Positions 8,158 through 16,228 of a stretch of 64,000 nt of DNA are shown one piece after another (positions within the stretch are counted from its first letter, which is position 1; each line of letters starts with the position of its first letter). The notes under the pieces were generated by a model. That model saw only the letters and a list, made by a program, of their open reading frames with translations, was not told the origin of the DNA and did no database searches. Source of the DNA: Mesorhizobium caraganae (GTDB lineage Bacteria > Pseudomonadota > Alphaproteobacteria > Rhizobiales > Rhizobiaceae); assembly GCF_016836705.1 (NCBI RefSeq), contig NZ_JAFCGY010000016.1, positions 62,001-126,000 on the forward strand. Reading direction: 5' to 3'. A program made the position numbers and the translations under genes.

Positions 8158-9069
8158 TTAAGCCGCGGGCTGCGCCTCAATTGTGCGCAGGGCCTGCGTC
8201 TGGCGCTTGGCGGCGGCCTTGACCGCATCCTGTACCTTCTCGAAGGCGCGCACCTCGATCTGGCGCACGCGCTCACGGCTGATGTCGAACTCGGCCGACA
8301 GCTCTTCCAAGGTCAGCGGCTCTTCGGCGAGGCGACGCGCCTCGAAGATGCGCCGCTCGCGATCGTTGAGCACGGCAAGAGCGCCCGACAGCATGCCGCG
8401 CCGGTTTTCCAGCTCGTCCTGCTCGATCAGCATGTCTTCCTGGCTTTCGTGGTCATCGACCAGCCAGTCCTGCCATTCGCCGGATTCGCCTTCGCTGGCG
8501 CGGATCGGCGCGTTGAGCGAGGCGTCGCCCGACAGGCGGCGGTTCATCGACACGACTTCGGCTTCGGAGACGTTCAGCCTGGTGGCGATCTCGGTGATCT
8601 GTTCGGGCTTAAGGTCGCCATCGTCCAGCGCCTGGATCTTGCCCTTCACCTTGCGCAGGTTGAAGAACAGGCGTTTCTGATTGGCGGTCGTGCCCATCTT
8701 GACCAGGCTCCACGAACGCAGGATGTACTCCTGGATCGAGGCCTTGATCCACCACATGGCGTAGGTCGCGAGGCGGAAGCCACGCTCGGGTTCGAATTTC
8801 TTGACGGCCTGCATCAGGCCGACATTGCCTTCCGAGATCACCTCGCCGATCGGCAGGCCGTAGCCGCGATAGCCCATGGCGATCTTGGCGACGAGCCGAA
8901 GGTGGCTGGTGACGAGCTTGTGCGCAGCGGAAGTGTCTTCATGCTCGGCGTAACGCTTGGCGAGCATGTACTCTTCCTGCGGCTGAAGCATGGGAAAGCG
9001 GCGGATTTCTTCCAGGTAGCGGCTGAGGCCGCCTTCGCCGGAAACGATACTGGGTAGTGACTGGGCCAT
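8158..9069 (-). CDS. rpoH: RNA polymerase sigma-32 factor RpoH
   Basis: 303 residues. Sigma region 2 includes MQAVKKFEPERGFRLATYAMWWIKASIQEYI. The RpoH box (QKRLFFNLRKVK, about 131-142) distinguishes heat-shock sigma factors from RpoD. Region 4 has the helix-turn-helix LEELSAEFDISRERVRQIEVRAFEKV near the C-terminus. It directs RNA polymerase to heat-shock promoters. Rhizobia often carry more than one rpoH; which paralogue this is cannot be told here. It has its own terminator and lies convergent to the metallo-hydrolase gene. Confidence 0.96.
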   Translation of the reverse strand: MAQSLPSIVSGEGGLSRYLEEIRRFPMLQPQEEYMLAKRYAEHEDTSAAHKLVTSHLRLVAKIAMGYRGYGLPIGEVISEGNVGLMQAVKKFEPERGFRLATYAMWWIKASIQEYILRSWSLVKMGTTANQKRLFFNLRKVKGKIQALDDGDLKPEQITEIATRLNVSEAEVVSMNRRLSGDASLNAPIRASEGESGEWQDWLVDDHESQEDMLIEQDELENRRGMLSGALAVLNDRERRIFEARRLAEEPLTLEELSAEFDISRERVRQIEVRAFEKVQDAVKAAAKRQTQALRTIEAQPAA

Positions 9070-9258
9070 GATAGCGCCCCCTCTCTATTGGAGTGATGCC
9101 CCCGAAACGCGGCGGGCATATGACGCGAGCACCAAAAGGGCTCGCCCGCGACAACCGATTTATATAGGAACAAAACCAGAAAAGACAGGCATTTGTTCAA
9201 CACGAAACAGTGTGTCACGCCAAAGTGAACAATGCCGCTCAGGTTTTAGATGGCGGGT

Positions 9259-10299
9259 TCAGAGCTTGCGAAAGCCGCCGACGAGTTCCTCCATGTCCTC
9301 CGGCATCGGCGCCTCGAACCTCATCGGTAGGTGGGTAGTCGGGTGACGAAATGCAAGGAGCCAGGCATGCAAAGCCTGCCGGGAAAATGCTTTGACCTGG
9401 CTTTTCAGCGGCTCGGGCAGCCGGTTGGCCTTGGTGCGGAAGGCCTGGCCGTAATCGGGGTCGCCGATGACGGGATGGCCGATATGAGCCATGTGGACGC
9501 GGATCTGGTGGGTGCGGCCGGTCTCCAGCCGGCATTCGACCAGGCTGGCGGTGGCGAACTCCTGCTGGTTTTCGCCGAAACGCTCCTGCACGGTGAAATG
9601 GGTGATGGCGTGGCGGGCGTCGTCGCGGCCCTCCGGCACCACGGCGCGACGCACCCGGTCGGCGGCGCGGCCGAGCGGCGCGTCGACCGTTCCCGTCGAC
9701 CGCGGCGGGATGCCCCACACCAGCGCCAGATAGGCACGTTCGAGGTCGCCGGTGCGGCCATGGTCGGCAAAGGCCTCCGACAGCGCCTTGTGGGCACGGT
9801 CGGTCTTGGCCACGACCATGACACCACTGGTCTCCTTGTCGAGGCGATGGACGATGCCCGGGCGCCTGACGCCGCCAATGCCTGAGAGACTGTCGCCGCA
9901 ATGATGGATCAGGGCGTTGACCAGCGTGCCGGTCCAGTTGCCGGCGCCGGGATGGACGACGAGGCCGGCCGGCTTGTTGATGACGATCAGCTCGTCGTCC
10001 TCATAAAGCACGTCGAGCGCGATGGCCTCGCCTTGCGGCTCGGCCGGTTCGGGTTCGGGCATGACGACCGATACGCGCTCGCCAGCACTCATCTTGCGCT
10101 TGGTCTCGTCAACACGCTTGCCGTCAACCGACACCGCGCCCTGTTTGATCAGCATCTGCACGCGGCTGCGCGACATGTCGGGGCCGAGGCTCGCCGCCAG
10201 CCACTGGTCGAGGCGCTGGCCGGCGGCATCGGTGCCGGCTTCGAGCACGGTTGGCGCCGCCTCTATGAATTGTCTGGTCTCTTCGCTATGAGCGCTCAT
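9259..10299 (-). CDS. rluD: 23S rRNA pseudouridine synthase, RluD/RluA family
   Basis: 346 residues. An S4-like RNA-binding domain (about 25-85) is followed by the synthase domain. The catalytic aspartate is D154 in GIVHRLDKETSGVMV. The C-terminal motif HQIRVHMAHIGHPVIGDPDYG is characteristic of the family. It isomerises uridines in helix 69 of 23S rRNA if it is the true RluD orthologue. The gene is divergent from a small membrane protein gene, with 26 bases between the two starts, and lies upstream of rpoH on the same strand. Confidence 0.92.
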   Translation of the reverse strand: MSAHSEETRQFIEAAPTVLEAGTDAAGQRLDQWLAASLGPDMSRSRVQMLIKQGAVSVDGKRVDETKRKMSAGERVSVVMPEPEPAEPQGEAIALDVLYEDDELIVINKPAGLVVHPGAGNWTGTLVNALIHHCGDSLSGIGGVRRPGIVHRLDKETSGVMVVAKTDRAHKALSEAFADHGRTGDLERAYLALVWGIPPRSTGTVDAPLGRAADRVRRAVVPEGRDDARHAITHFTVQERFGENQQEFATASLVECRLETGRTHQIRVHMAHIGHPVIGDPDYGQAFRTKANRLPEPLKSQVKAFSRQALHAWLLAFRHPTTHLPMRFEAPMPEDMEELVGGFRKL

Positions 10300-10325
10300 C
10301 GAAAAAAGTTCCGGAATGTTCTGCC

Positions 10326-10706
10326 ATGGCCCGGCCCGTTGCCGACGAAGAAGAAAAGCCGCTCGATCCCGAGATCGAAAAGGTGCGCGGCAGGCTCATC
10401 CGCTTCATGGCCATCAATCTCGGCCTGCTTTTGCTGGCCCTTATGGTGGTGATCGCGGCCATTGTCTACAAATCGCGCAAAGCGCCGCCCACAGCCCCGC
10501 CGCTCGCCAATGATATTCCAGTACCGCCCGGCGAGCCGCTCGCGGCCGATATCGTGCTGCCGGTGGGAGCCAAGGTGATCAGCCAGGCGCTGTCGGGCAA
10601 TCGCATCTCGATCGACGCCGAGCTTGCCGACGGCAGCCGTACCATTTTCGTCTACGACATCGCCGAGCGCCGCATCATTGGCCGCTTTGCCATCCGCAAC
10701 AAATGA
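10326..10706 (+). CDS. Small single-pass membrane protein (DUF6476-like)
   Basis: 126 residues. An acidic N-terminus (about 1-25) is followed by one strong membrane helix (about 28-48, MAINLGLLLLALMVVIAAIV), a proline-rich linker (PPTAPPLANDIPVPPGEP) and a C-terminal domain of about 65 residues with beta-strand character (KVISQALSGNRISIDAELADG). It is likely anchored in the inner membrane with the C-terminus in the periplasm. It is conserved beside rluD in related organisms as far as I recall; function unknown. Confidence 0.75.
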   Translation: MARPVADEEEKPLDPEIEKVRGRLIRFMAINLGLLLLALMVVIAAIVYKSRKAPPTAPPLANDIPVPPGEPLAADIVLPVGAKVISQALSGNRISIDAELADGSRTIFVYDIAERRIIGRFAIRNK

Positions 10707-10716
10707 GCCTGCAGGC

Positions 10717-11124
10717 ATGACCGGGTTTGCCAACCATCGCCGGGTCGCGACCGTCACGCTCGTTGTCGGCAGTTACGATGAGGCGATCGCCTGGTATGTC
10801 GAACGGCTGGGCTTTCTGCTGACCGAAGACGTCGATCTCGGCGGTGGCAAGCGCTGGGTGACGGTGGCGCCGGCCAACGGACAGGGCGCAAGGCTGCTTC
10901 TGGCTGAAGCTGACGGCGAGGCGCAAGAGAAGAGCATCGGCAACCAGACCGGCGGCCGGGTCTTCCTGTTCCTCGAAACCGACGATTTTGCCCGCGACCA
11001 CAAGGCGATGCTGGAAAAGGGCGTCGGCTTCCGCGAAGCGCCGCGCTTCGAGCCTTACGGCACGGTGGCGGTTTTCGCCGATCTCTACGGCAATCTGTGG
11101 GACCTGATCGAGCCGAAACGCTAG
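10717..11124 (+). CDS. VOC (glyoxalase/bleomycin resistance) family protein
   Basis: 135 residues from the ATG at 10717. The fold signature is clear: VATVTLVVGSYDEAIAWYVERLGF at the start and VAVFADLYGNLWDLIEP at the end, with the terminal glutamate in a metal-ligand position. Such small VOC proteins include lyases, epimerases and drug-binding proteins; the substrate cannot be assigned. The gene starts 10 bases after the upstream membrane protein and is probably co-transcribed. Confidence 0.85.
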   Translation: MTGFANHRRVATVTLVVGSYDEAIAWYVERLGFLLTEDVDLGGGKRWVTVAPANGQGARLLLAEADGEAQEKSIGNQTGGRVFLFLETDDFARDHKAMLEKGVGFREAPRFEPYGTVAVFADLYGNLWDLIEPKR

Positions 11125-11173
11125 GTCCGCAAACCGACAGTCCACAGAAGCGGTCCGGCCGCTCGAAGCCCAG

Positions 11174-11202
11174 TTGCTTTTTCCAAACCGTCAGCCTATA
11201 TC
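11174..11202 (+). promoter_or_regulatory. Promoter of tRNA-Glu
   Basis: TTGCTT (11174-11179), a 17-bp spacer and TATATC (11197-11202) place the expected start about seven bases before the tRNA 5' end. Confidence 0.65.
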
Positions 11203-11216
11203 GCCGGTTCTTGAAC

Positions 11217-11291
11217 GCGCCCATCGTCTAGCGGTCAGGACACCGCCCTCTCACGGCGGGAACAGGGGTTCGATTCCCCTTGGGCGTACCA
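11217..11291 (+). tRNA. tRNA-Glu (anticodon CTC)
   Basis: A 75-base cloverleaf with encoded CCA. The acceptor stem is GCGCCCA/TGGGCGT, the anticodon stem CCGCC/GGCGG encloses CTCTCAC (anticodon CTC), and the T arm is AGGGG-TTCGATT-CCCCT. The sequence follows the glutamate tRNA pattern (ATCGTCTAGCGG, GGACACCGCC). It reads GAG codons, which dominate in a GC-rich genome. Confidence 0.95.
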
Positions 11292-11294
11292 AAT

Positions 11295-11310
11295 AACGGC
11301 TGGGCCGTTT
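11295..11310 (+). terminator. Possible tRNA-Glu terminator
   Basis: A 6-bp stem AACGGC/GCCGTT with a 3-base loop followed by TTTCTT, four bases after the tRNA 3' end. The stem is short, so this is tentative. Confidence 0.45.
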
Positions 11311-11515
11311 CTTCCCCCACTACTTCAGACAAGCTCGAACGTGGATCGCGTTTTGACTGCGAGGGTCGGCGGCATCAGCGAAACCCGGCCAGTCGGTGCA
11401 CACGGATACACCCAATTTAAGTCAGGCCGCGACGCTTGAAAGCGTAGCAATCTCTGTTACTTGCCGTGCGGGGTAGCATCTGCGGCAGCGCAGATTTGGG
11501 TCGGGTAAAGCAGGT

Positions 11516-11713
11516 ATGAGTTCGGTGAAAGTGACATGCCCGCACTGCCTCGGCAGCGGGAAGGTTTTCGATTGTTCCAGATGGCGCGCGTCAAAGGGGC
11601 ACTGCTGCCCGCAAGGGACGCATCGAGCCGGTTGCCCGGGACATACGATGGCGTGCGCCGAATGCGCGAGCCTCGGCACGCTGGCGGAGGCCGAGTTCAG
11701 AGCCGTCGCTTAG
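11516..11713 (+). CDS. Small zinc-ribbon-like protein, hypothetical
   Basis: 65 residues with seven cysteines and three histidines. The start holds CPHCLGSGKVFDC, similar to a DnaJ-type CxxCxGxG knuckle, followed by CCPQGTH, GCPGH and CAEC. The spacing suggests zinc binding. AGCAGG lies upstream of the ATG. There is no recognisable enzyme domain. It stands alone between the tRNA and a VOC gene. It could be a spurious frame, but the dense paired cysteines argue for a real small protein. Confidence 0.45.
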   Translation: MSSVKVTCPHCLGSGKVFDCSRWRASKGHCCPQGTHRAGCPGHTMACAECASLGTLAEAEFRAVA

Positions 11714-11961
11714 CCGAGGTTTTGCAACCTTAACCTCTGGCTCTTTTTCACTGCCACGCAGCGGCGTCGCTTCTGGCGCGTCGCTGCCAATTGCACTAGC
11801 ATCATTGCACGACGCCGTTACGGCGCGCAGAACGCCGGGGAACGGATCGGGAAAAAGCCGCCAGCATGCACATCCGCCGCGCGCATGGCATGCGGCGATG
11901 CTATGATTTGGCAAGATCCAAGCTCGCCCAAGAAGGCGAGGGGTCGGCGGGGAGGAGACCG

Positions 11962-12543
11962 ATGCAGAAACTGCAATCGCAGGGCGTCCATCACATCACG
12001 CTGGTCGGCGCTGGCCGCCAGACGTCGATCGATTTCTGGGAGGGCGTGCTCGGCATGCCGTTCATCTTCGAGCAGCCGAATCTCGACAAGGCCAGCGAAA
12101 GCCATCTCTATTTCGACCCCGGCGACGGAAGGCTGATCACCGTCTTCACCGACGAGAGCCGCACGCCGGTCCAGCGGCGCACGCCGACAGAGCCGGGCTG
12201 CGTCCACCACATCGCCTTTGCAGTGTCGCGCGTCACCTTCCTGCAGGCGGTCGCCCGGCTCGACGAGCGCGCCATCAAGCACAGCGGCGTCAAGGATCGC
12301 GGCTTCATGGATTCGATCTATTTCGAGGATCCGCTCGGCCTGTTGATCGAACTGGCGTCCTACCGCTTCGAGCCGCCGACGGGCTTCACCCATGCCGACG
12401 TCTTGATGCAGGCACACAAGCTGCGCGTCGCGCGCGGCGATTACAACATCGCCGAAGTGCATCTCGCCGACGCGATCCAGACGCTGGTCGAATGGTCACG
12501 CGCGACCTTGTCGGACGACCGGACGCCGAAGAATCCATACTGA
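11962..12543 (+). CDS. VOC family protein, ring-cleavage-dioxygenase-like
   Basis: 193 residues from the ATG at 11962, preceded by GGAGGAG; a longer frame upstream is not family-like. It has one N-terminal VOC module (GVHHITLVGAGRQTSIDFWEGVLGMPF) and a second region (GCVHHIAFAVSR) ending in DPLGLLIELASYRF, which supply H, H and E metal-ligand candidates. It is probably an extradiol-dioxygenase-like or glyoxalase-like metalloenzyme. The next gene, a glutathione S-transferase, starts 26 bases later, suggesting a shared transcript. Confidence 0.82.
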   Translation: MQKLQSQGVHHITLVGAGRQTSIDFWEGVLGMPFIFEQPNLDKASESHLYFDPGDGRLITVFTDESRTPVQRRTPTEPGCVHHIAFAVSRVTFLQAVARLDERAIKHSGVKDRGFMDSIYFEDPLGLLIELASYRFEPPTGFTHADVLMQAHKLRVARGDYNIAEVHLADAIQTLVEWSRATLSDDRTPKNPY

Positions 12544-12569
12544 CGGCCAACAAAAAGGGGAGAACCACG

Positions 12570-13454
12570 ATGGCAAAGACTGCAAAGAGCGCTGGGAAAT
12601 CTGCGGCCAAGGCCGCGCCGAAATCCGCCGCCAAGCCGGCAGCAAAAGCGGCTGCCAAGCCTGCGGCGAAGGCATCTGCAAAGCCGGCTGCGAAAGCCGC
12701 GGCGAAGCCGGCCGCCAAGAAGTCCGCACCGAAGACGGCCAAGGCTGCGAAGAAGCCGGCCTTGAAGATCAGCATGCTGAAGCCGAGCGTCAACAACATG
12801 ACCGTTCGGGTGTTTGCGCGTGCGGCCGGGTTCGACCCCGCCGAGACAGACGCCTGGGGCCATACGCGTTCGCCCGAATATATGGCGCGCAATCCGGCGC
12901 ATCTGACACCGATGATCGAGGACAAAGGCCTTCCCAGAGGCGTGCTCTGGGAAAGCTGCGCCATCATGCAGTATCTCGCTAACAAGCACGGGCTGGAGAA
13001 GTTCTATCCCAAGGCGCCGGCCAAGCGGGCGATGGTCGACAGCGCCATGTTCTACCTGATCGGCACGCTCTATCCCTATGTCGCGCGCGCGACCTATCCG
13101 GCGCTGGGTTTCCCGCAATATGCCGGCGAGGTCGGCCACAGCGACGCCCATCCGGACAAGAAGTCCGAGGCGCAGAAGGCCGCGATGGCGGCAATTGCCG
13201 AGCCGCTGGAAGTGTTTCACTCCTTCTTCAGGGACGGCAAGCCGTTCATCGGCGGCAAGCACCCGTCGATCGCCGACATCCGCCTGGCATCGACGCTCGA
13301 ATTCCTGGCCGTCATCGACTACCCGCTGCCCAAATGGGCGAAGGAGTATGTCGCGGCAATCGAGAAGAAACTCGGCAAGGCCTATGCCGAGCCGGCCGGC
13401 GATGTCAGAGGCTATATCGCCTATGTGAAATCGCAGGCCGGCGCGCAAAGCTAA
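12570..13454 (+). CDS. Glutathione S-transferase-like protein with histone-H1-like N-terminal tail
   Basis: 294 residues. Residues 1-68 are almost only Ala, Lys, Pro and Ser in repeats of the type AAKPAAKA, as in histone-H1-like proteins. Residues 70-294 form a GST: a thioredoxin-like half (NPAHLTPMIEDKGLPRGVLWESCAIMQYLANKHG, with the cis-Pro/Glu-Ser glutathione signature region) and an all-helical half (GKPFIGGKHPSIADIRLASTLEF). The ATG at 12570 follows AGGGGAGA. The basic tail could bind DNA or RNA or polyanions. The combination is unusual; the GST substrate is unknown. Confidence 0.85.
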   Translation: MAKTAKSAGKSAAKAAPKSAAKPAAKAAAKPAAKASAKPAAKAAAKPAAKKSAPKTAKAAKKPALKISMLKPSVNNMTVRVFARAAGFDPAETDAWGHTRSPEYMARNPAHLTPMIEDKGLPRGVLWESCAIMQYLANKHGLEKFYPKAPAKRAMVDSAMFYLIGTLYPYVARATYPALGFPQYAGEVGHSDAHPDKKSEAQKAAMAAIAEPLEVFHSFFRDGKPFIGGKHPSIADIRLASTLEFLAVIDYPLPKWAKEYVAAIEKKLGKAYAEPAGDVRGYIAYVKSQAGAQS

Positions 13455-13687
13455 GGATTCGTTAACCAAAGCCCTGTCTATTGAGGGCAATCCACCCCGC
13501 GACCACGGATGTACTGGCGCCGAAGTGGAAGGAAAGGTCGGCGCAATGCCGGCCTTTTTGCTTTTCGCCGATGCACTGTCAGGCGCGCCTCCGCGCTCCG
13601 CCATAAAGTCTGATATCAGGCATATTGCCATTTCTGGCGTCGACCCTACCATCATCCTTGGCGGCCCGAGGTACGAGGAGCTTTGCG

Positions 13688-14056
13688 ATGAAGGGCGTGG
13701 CGAGATTGTTTGCGATTGCCGGTGTTGTGTTGGCCGGAGGCTACCCGTCCAATGCCGCGTCGCTCGACACCATGAGCGAAGTCGGCGATGCGATCCAGGC
13801 GTGCTGGACGCCGCCGGCCGATGCTGGAAATGCCACCGTCACCTTGAGCTTCAGCTTCAAGCGCGACGGCACGCTGATCGGTCCGTCGCGACCGACGGCG
13901 ATCAAGGTCGATGGTGACGCCAATGCCAAGAAAGCGTTTGTCGACGCCGCGACCACGGCTCTGCAGAAATGTCTTCCGCTGAGCTTTTCGCCCAAGCTTG
14001 CACAAGGCGTAGCTGGCAATGTCTTCACCATGCAGTTCGCCTCGCCCAAGCGATAG
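13688..14056 (+). CDS. Small secreted protein, TolA/TonB C-terminal-like
   Basis: 122 residues. The ATG at 13688 has GAGGAG upstream and opens with a Sec signal peptide (MKGVARLFAIAGVVLAGGYPSNAA). The mature part has the pattern AIQACWTPP...VTLSFSFKRDGTLIGPSRPTAI...AATTALQKCLPLSF, which resembles the TonB/TolA C-terminal domain of periplasmic bridge proteins, with two cysteines that could pair. It is likely periplasmic. No neighbouring tol or ton gene supports a specific partner. Confidence 0.72.
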   Translation: MKGVARLFAIAGVVLAGGYPSNAASLDTMSEVGDAIQACWTPPADAGNATVTLSFSFKRDGTLIGPSRPTAIKVDGDANAKKAFVDAATTALQKCLPLSFSPKLAQGVAGNVFTMQFASPKR

Positions 14057-14064
14057 CGAGCGGT

Positions 14065-14188
14065 AGAGCGTTTCACCGTTTCACAGAAACGGCGACCCGC
14101 TCTCTCGTTGTTTTGACGCAATTCCCAAGGGAAAGCGCTACGCGCTTTTCCCGGAAAAACCGTTCACACTTTTCCTGGAATTGCTCTC
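14065..14188. repeat. Dispersed palindromic repeat, family B, copy 1
   Basis: The element runs from AGAGCGTTTCACCGTTTCAC through GCAATTCC to CACACTTTTCCTGGAATTGCTC. The inner part is bounded by inverted GCAATTCC/GGAATTGC. A close copy is at 37145-37242 and a partial one at 55553-55604. The left part also forms a hairpin CCGTTTC/GAAACGG. No coding potential. Confidence 0.7.
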
Positions 14189-14189
14189 A

Positions 14190-14405
14190 TCAGTTGTGCC
14201 GGCGCCTTATGTCGACATGCCGTTGCAGGTCGGGTGTCTCGAAGACGTAGTCGGCCCAGGCGGATTCGGGAATCTGCCCCGCCAGGTAGCATTCCAACAG
14301 CAGGCTCTGTTCGGGATCGAGCGGTCTCGGCGCCCATTCATGGTCCAGCCCCAGCGAATGGAACAGGTTCCTGGTCAGGCCAGAGACAGTGAAGTGAATA
14401 GACAT
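14190..14405 (-). CDS. Conserved hypothetical small protein
   Basis: 71 residues from an ATG at 14405 with GGAGACC upstream. The sequence MSIHFTVSGLTRNLFHSLGLDHEW has no signal peptide or membrane helix. The second half (LDPEQSLLLECYLAGQIPESAWADYVFETPDL) is acidic and probably helical. No family assigned. It ends directly beside the family B repeat. Confidence 0.6.
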   Translation of the reverse strand: MSIHFTVSGLTRNLFHSLGLDHEWAPRPLDPEQSLLLECYLAGQIPESAWADYVFETPDLQRHVDIRRRHN

Positions 14406-14692
14406 CTTCGGTCTCCTTTGCCGATACAACGCGAGACAGCGGAGAAAGGTTTCAACCGCAAGGGCCATAACGCGGGATTGATCGTGGCGGCGGCCCAGGC
14501 GCGTCGATGCCTCGCTTCGTCTCAATCTTGAAACAAAAGTGTAATAGTGAATTTACAGGAGACGGCATAATACACTTGGCGTAAATACCTGGCTGTTGCT
14601 GATTTATTCTGAATTAGACTTGCCCTCATATATTGAAGCTCAATCGGCTGGAGCGGCTATCGGCTCCTCGGGTACAAGGACGAAGGTCGCCG

Positions 14693-15605
14693 ATGATGCG
14701 TTTGTGGCTTGTCGTGATCTTTGCACTGGTGTCGATGACGGCAACCGTCCTCGGAAACTCGGCCTCCCTTGCCGATGTTTGCGCCGCACTCAGGGGCCAG
14801 ATGGCCTCGTCCGGCCGCGGCGGCGGGGTCAAGCCCCGAGCTTGCGCAACTGCGCCGCCAGCTTGCGGCGATCCAGGGCCTGGAGAGGCAACGCCGCTGC
14901 ACGGCGCAAAGTGCGACGGGCGGCTTCTTCAACGCTTGCGCCGACCTCGCCAAAAGCCGCACGCAGGTGCAACGCCAGATCGCCGGCGCCGCGATTTCGG
15001 GCCGGGATTCGTCCGGGCTGCAGGCCAGGCTCGTCGCGCTCGGCTGCGCGCCCGCCGCCAGGCAACGGAAACCGCGTCCCGCGGGCGCCATGATCGGCAG
15101 CAATTCGATGCTGTTTTGCGTTCGCCTGTCCGACGGTTATTTCTTCCCGGCGCCGAAATCGCAGTTCGTGCAAGGCGACGATGTCAAGGAGATGGTCGAT
15201 CAGTGCCGCTACATCTGCGACGATGCCGGTGTCGACCTGTACACGCTCGGCGACCCAAGCCTTGAAACCGAAGAGATGGTCGCGCTCGATACGCGCAAAC
15301 CCTACAAGGACCTGCCGGCGGCCTTCAAATACCGCGACGACGCAACTTTCAAAGCCTGTGACGTCAAGCGTTACTCCAGGCGTGTCGCCGAGCTGAGAGC
15401 GCGCACGGTGACCCCGGCCAATATGGGCAACGCCATCATCCCCCTGCCGTCGGCAAATCCGGATCTCGTGACCGTTGCGCAAATTCCCCAGACCGGCGCC
15501 GATGCCCCAGACGCCACGGGCGCTGCCCAGCAGCAGTCGGTCGAAGCTTTGGCCGACTCGCGGCCGGTCAGGATGGTCGGGCCGGCTTTCTTCCCGGCGG
15601 ACTGA
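14693..15605 (+). pseudogene. DUF2865-like secreted protein gene with a frameshift
   Basis: The N-terminal part starts at the ATG at 14693 with a clear signal peptide (MMRLWLVVIFALVSMTATVLG) and reads NSASLADVCAALRGQMASSGRGGG. It then needs a one-base change to continue into SSPELAQLRRQLAAIQGLERQ in another frame, which stays open to the stop at 15605. Removing one G from GGGG at 14825-14828 restores one reading frame. The downstream part has the DUF2865-like core (SNSMLFCVRLSDGYFFPAP, about 180 residues). Alternatives are a sequencing error, programmed slippage, or a shorter gene starting at 14769 without its signal peptide. Confidence 0.7.
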
Positions 15606-15686
15606 GCCGCGCGGCGCCGAAATACCCTGTTTTATCCATGTCTTGATCCCAAAACCGCGGGCCGCTTTTGGGCGACATGCGTCAGG

Positions 15687-16040
15687 CTATTCGCAGACCA
15701 TCTTGTAGCGTTTGCCGGGTTGGCTGACATTCTTGCAGGTGAGCGGGTTGGCCGGTTCGGAAGCCATCGTGGGCGGGCTGGATCTGACGTGCCGTCTCGG
15801 CGGAGCCGATGTCGTCTGTCGGCGCGCCGCCGGCCGGTACGGCTCCTGCGGCGGCGGCGTCGGAAACACACCAGCTGCCGCCTGCATCTTGCTGGCCTCG
15901 GTCTGCGACGGATCGCGATCCCAGACCCGCCTGATATCGAGCGGCCTCGGGATCACAACCGTGCCGTCATAGCTGCGCGCGCAGCCGCTGCTCGCAAGCA
16001 GCGCCAGGCCCAGGAAACAAGGCACGATCCAACCAGTCAT
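15687..16040 (-). CDS. Small lipoprotein, hypothetical
   Basis: 117 residues from the ATG at 16040, preceded by AGGGG. A lipoprotein signal peptide is visible (MTGWIVPCFLGLALLASSGC, cysteine at 20). The mature part is proline- and arginine-rich and disordered (PTPPPQEPYRPAARRQTTSAPPRRH), ending with two cysteines in PLTCKNVSQPGKRYKMVC. A longer frame upstream is only the complement of the kinase repeats. Probably an envelope lipoprotein; function unknown. Confidence 0.65.
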   Translation of the reverse strand: MTGWIVPCFLGLALLASSGCARSYDGTVVIPRPLDIRRVWDRDPSQTEASKMQAAAGVFPTPPPQEPYRPAARRQTTSAPPRRHVRSSPPTMASEPANPLTCKNVSQPGKRYKMVCE

Positions 16041-16228
16041 CCGCAATACCCCTGCCGACTTATAGCCCGGTCGGGGTTCCGCCGACAACCGGCGGAATAC
16101 CGCAGGGCAATGTGGGCTCTGGTTGGAGTTTGGATGCGTTATGGTTAGCGGATCATTAATGCTTCTCGGGCACATTTCGCCGGCGAACCGCTGAGGGGGT
16201 TCGGCCTTGGCTTTCGGGGTGGAACGGA

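Noticed and set aside
9140..9215. Heat-shock promoter of rpoH on the minus strand
   Set aside because: TTGAAC and TATATAAAT are present but about 30 bp apart; no pair with proper spacing could be supported.
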